From Gracilaria vermiculophylla (taxonomy: Eukaryota > Rhodophyta > Florideophyceae > Gracilariales > Gracilariaceae): a stretch of 64,000 nucleotides of DNA. Location of the stretch: positions 1,658,398-1,722,397 of the forward strand of contig JAHNZQ020000308.1 of assembly GCA_019155205.2 (NCBI GenBank), read 5' to 3'. The notes under the pieces were generated by a model, which worked only from the letters and a program-made list of their open reading frames with translations, was not told the origin of the DNA and ran no database searches. The first letter of the stretch is position 1; each line of letters begins with the position of its first letter. The position numbers were made by a program, and so were the translations under genes. Below, piece by piece: positions 61,205-64,000 of this stretch.

Positions 61205-62100
61205 ATGGCTCGAGGTCCTTCACTTTTCAAGCAAGAACAGCTTCAATTCATCAGGTGAAACGCCGATCAGAACTCTAACAAAGCTATTGCCCAAGAACTG
61301 AAGCGTTCTGGAGTTACGTTTGCTACTTTTCCCAAAAATCTGGATTGGAACGATCTCTACAATTCCATAAAAAGCTCAATTCAGCAGACAAAAAAATTTT
61401 AAAATACAATCCTGTAGAACCAAAGTATCTTACAAACAAATTTGAATAAATCTCAATCTCAACGTTTCAAATTTATCTATATGAAGAAGAATAAACAACA
61501 AAAACCATTGAAGTATGAAAACATATATGACATTTTCTTACGACCACTTCAAGCAAACGCATCGCTTACTTAAAGAAAACTGGAAAAAATGAGAACACTT
61601 TACTTTAACTCATGAAAAACATTCCATTCTGGATGTAGCAGATTGCCACAAATTCGATCGGCATAATCTTCTTCAAAAATGCTCTGCGTTTTATACCAGG
61701 CTTTTCGGTCAAGAGTTACTAATAATCTGGGCTTTAGTTTCTATAAAAGGTCTCATAAACATTTCATTTATTGAATCAACCATTAAAGCGGAAACATATC
61801 AAAAAGTGCTTCACAGTTTTTATTACCGTTTGGTTACTGTTTCTCTGAAAAACATTTGATTTTATAACAGGACAATGGGACCATGCATACTGCGTCTAAA
61901 ATTAAAAATCGGATACGAAAATTAAAAGTATCTATTCTAAAGTATTTGGGGTGCCCGCCGGATTGGAACTAAATTGCAAACATTTGACAACTGTTGCGTA
62001 GGAATGTTCTTGTGCATGAAAGGCAATCTGAGATAGTTTTCGGAGTAAAATACTGCATTATAAGTTGCTAAAAACTCTCAAAGTTTCAACTGTGAAAAAA
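61205..62100 (+). pseudogene. Second, more decayed Tc1/mariner transposase
   Basis: Starting with an ATG at 61205, the plus strand shows transposase remains with many stops and shifts. They include a short N-terminal HTH (F-K-Q-E-Q-L-Q-F-I, N-S-N-K-A-I-A-Q-E-L-K-R-S-G), then I-W-A-L-V-S-I-K-G-L, Q-D-N-G-T-M-H-T-A-S, and P-P-D-W-N-stop-I-A-N-I-stop-Q-L-L-R-R-N-V. No terminal inverted repeats are clear on the right. The first element may have inserted into this one. Confidence 0.75.
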
Positions 62101-62559
62101 TACATTCGTTTTATTTCAAATCGTTTCATCAGTGTTTCACAGCGAAAAGGATGCAAAATACTTCAATGAATGACTCATATTAAAGACTTTTATGTAATGA
62201 GAATATGTTTCTGAAATGATTATTCGACTTTGCATCTTCCAAAACTCAATTTTGTAGATGTATAGTAGATATGTGGTAGTTCTGTGTCCATATTACAGCA
62301 TCTCATATTCTTTAGAAAAAGTCTGTTTGTAATCCTCTTTATTGGATATTTTATATACCAAAGTTTTTCTATCTATCTGTGTGATCTGTGCAACGTGAAG
62401 TACAAGGTCTTTATTTTGGTGTGTTCCAGCATATGAACTTTTACTGATAAATCCGCGGTAGAAGACTGTTATGGCTAAATCTAGCACGAGCGGCCGGTGG
62501 CACAAGTACAGCGCATTTGTCATAGAGAACTCCCGAAGGACCGGTGCCTGGTGTGGTAC
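62101..62559. other. Intergenic, AT-rich
   Basis: A minus frame at 62293-62592 continues into repeat copy B but has no recognised domain. Otherwise nothing is seen. Confidence 0.4.
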
Positions 62560-62886
62560 TGTCAGTTCTCCTTTCGAGTTAGTAGAGTACAAAGTCCGTT
62601 AGGAGTTTTTGTTGACCCCAAAGGTGCGTGTTCCTAAAGGTGGTCTCCAGTATCCGCTGTCGCGAGCCGGGGGAATTCTTAAAGGGGATCTGCCAACACC
62701 AAGCGGAGGGGGAGGTTCACTAGGCGGACAATGCTCCTACAGGCGCTGATATGAGGCAACCTGGGGATCGGCGGCTTAGAAACCTGGGAATAATCGAGGA
62801 CAGCTTCAGCCGGAAATGTAGATGAAGACTCAAGAGTGCTTGGTTTACTTCCCCAGAGGTGGAGCTCGACCGGCAGAATAAGTACA
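62560..62886 (-). repeat. Interspersed repeat, copy B
   Basis: This is the inverted second copy of the repeat at 25851-26179, recognisable over its whole length with scattered substitutions and small indels. No gag-like sequence follows it, so it stands alone, like a solo terminal repeat or a non-autonomous element. Confidence 0.85.
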
Positions 62887-63120
62887 GGGAGGGTCACGAT
62901 ATAGTGCTCGATTGAATAGTGCCAACTTCTATATATCGCTACCCCAGAACCGTTGGCACAGTTTTGGCGGGTTTTGGGAAGCATCGAAACAAAACGCATT
63001 TGGCGCGCAAGTAACCCGCCAAAACTGGCCCCGGTACTCTGATCAAGCCATGGGTGCTCTTTCCCCGCATATCTCTCGAGTCCACACTACATAACTAGCA
63101 GCAAAGCGTCAACTCTCCCA
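62887..63120. other. Short leader of the transposase frame
   Basis: The stretch contains the motifs TGGCACAGTTTTGGCGGG and CGCCAAAACTGGCCCC, imperfect inverted repeats around 62955-63035 that could be transposon ends. Nothing else is recognised. Confidence 0.35.
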
Positions 63121-64000
63121 ATGTCACCAAACACGACATCCAAAACCATTGAGAAGCAGAAAAGTACACGGCTCAATGTGGCGCAGCAAATCGAAGCGTC
63201 ACGGCTGTTGTCCACAAGACACACAGCATCCGTGGTAATGCAGAAGTTCTCTGTTTTTCGAAGAACCATCACAGCCCTTAAGAAGAGAACAACAATTTTG
63301 CTCAAGAAAATGGAGTCGAACACATTGTCGTTGCATCGGAAGTCACTGCGATCACCGGCATATCCGATTATTGAAAAACGTTTGTTCCAGTTTGTGCACC
63401 TTGCTCGTTTGATGAAGATGCCAGTTACCCAATCAGTACTTCAATATAAAGCACTGATGATACGCAATCGCCTCTGCGATGCAATGGAAAACAAAGATTG
63501 TGATGAGTACATGAGACTAAAGCGCTTTTGTGCTTCGATTGGATGGGTGCCAAATTTTATACATCGCCACAGCTTACGATCGGTCGCGTTACACGGAGAA
63601 GCTGGCAGTGCTTCCGTCGTTCTTGTGGCCAAGGAAATGGCGCAATTGAGAGAAAGGTTGTCCGTCTATGACATGGACTGCATGTACAACGTTGATGAAA
63701 CTGGTCTTTTCTACAAGCTTCTTCCACGCAGGACCTACATTGTCGAAGAAGAAGATAGAAAAACGGTGAGAGGGACTAAGGCAATGAAGAGCAAGGACCG
63801 CAGAACGGCTTACGTATGCACCAATGCGGACGGCACTCAGAAATTACAGATGGCCATCATTGGGAAATCTAAAAACCCACGGTGTTTCCGACTTGGACAT
63901 CCTCCTGTTCCGTATTTCAGTCAGAAAAACGCCTGGTCAGACACTTCAACGTTTCGTAAGTTGTTCTACGATGTATTCCTACCCTTCACAAGGAAGACTA
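63121..64000 (+). CDS. CENP-B/Tigger-like transposase, 3' partial
   Basis: From ATG 63121 the frame is open for 293 codons to the end of the window, without any stop. The first 70 residues are basic and probably form a Psq-type DNA-binding region. Residues about 85-170 resemble the CENP-B/Tc5 helix-turn-helix (K-R-L-F-Q-F-V, Y-M-R-L-K-R-F-C-A-S-I-G-W). The DDE_1 catalytic domain follows, with its first Asp in Y-N-V-D-E-T-G-L-F-Y-K-L-L-P, then S-K-D-R-R-T-A-Y-V-C-T-N-A-D-G. The family comprises pogo/Tigger/jerky transposases and host genes derived from them. Unlike the Tc1 elements beside it, it looks intact as far as visible. Confidence 0.85.
   Translation, partial: MSPNTTSKTIEKQKSTRLNVAQQIEASRLLSTRHTASVVMQKFSVFRRTITALKKRTTILLKKMESNTLSLHRKSLRSPAYPIIEKRLFQFVHLARLMKMPVTQSVLQYKALMIRNRLCDAMENKDCDEYMRLKRFCASIGWVPNFIHRHSLRSVALHGEAGSASVVLVAKEMAQLRERLSVYDMDCMYNVDETGLFYKLLPRRTYIVEEEDRKTVRGTKAMKSKDRRTAYVCTNADGTQKLQMAIIGKSKNPRCFRLGHPPVPYFSQKNAWSDTSTFRKLFYDVFLPFTRKT

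Overview
The window is nuclear DNA from a photosynthetic eukaryote, most likely a red alga and probably of the florideophyte type. The best clue is a RedCAP-like member of the light-harvesting superfamily at 6144-6806, whose transit peptide begins MAFV. Genes are compact. Most have one exon, and the introns I can place (aconitase 81 bp, CDC48 92 bp, PSMD9 88 bp) are short and lie near the 5' end. Genes occur on both strands without operons. I could not run a homology search; all names come from motif recognition.

Layout. 1-9.3 kb: an unrecognised 474-aa protein, a small C2H2 zinc-finger protein, RedCAP and mitochondrial ISCA1. 9.3-15 kb: mitochondrial aconitase and a six-unit polyubiquitin gene. 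15.6-20.2 kb: mitochondrial ribosomal protein bL28, a poorly resolved cluster of possible small spliced genes, a decayed 3-ketoacyl-CoA thiolase pseudogene and the cytochrome-oxidase assembly factor COA5/PET191. 21.5-24.1 kb: CDC48/p97. 25.8-28.5 kb: repeat-rich DNA with a gag-like retroelement remnant, cut by a 100-N assembly gap. 28.7-37.4 kb: PSMD9/Nas2, a La-motif protein with a possible organelle presequence and duplicated C-terminal modules, citrate synthase ending in the peroxisomal signal ARL, and a PIGZ/SMP3-like GPI mannosyltransferase. 37.4-40.4 kb: a strongly GC-rich island holding a nucleotide-sugar transporter. 40.5-58.9 kb: a pepsin-family protease, a secreted propeller-like membrane protein, VAP, a Nup96 gene, a DUF1399/GRDP protein, an STI1/HOP lacking its TPR1 domain, threonine synthase and an unrecognised 395-aa protein. 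59.5-64 kb: a transposon graveyard with two degenerate Tc1/mariner elements (one with inverted/direct-repeat ends), the second copy of the 25.8-kb repeat, and an open CENP-B/Tigger-type transposase frame that runs off the window end.

The housekeeping genes fall into loose themes, with no sign of clustering by pathway: mitochondria (ISCA1, whose A-type family supplies clusters to enzymes such as aconitase; bL28m; COA5), proteostasis (polyubiquitin, CDC48, PSMD9, STI1), and peroxisome or carbon metabolism (citrate synthase, thiolase relic). I see no operon-like system, CRISPR array, rRNA or convincing tRNA. No clearly new multi-gene system stands out. The most notable single-gene observations are the thiolase relic, the Nup96 gene with a degenerate autoproteolytic domain, the La protein with tandem xRRM-like modules, the TPR1-less STI1, and the transposon with inverted/direct-repeat ends.
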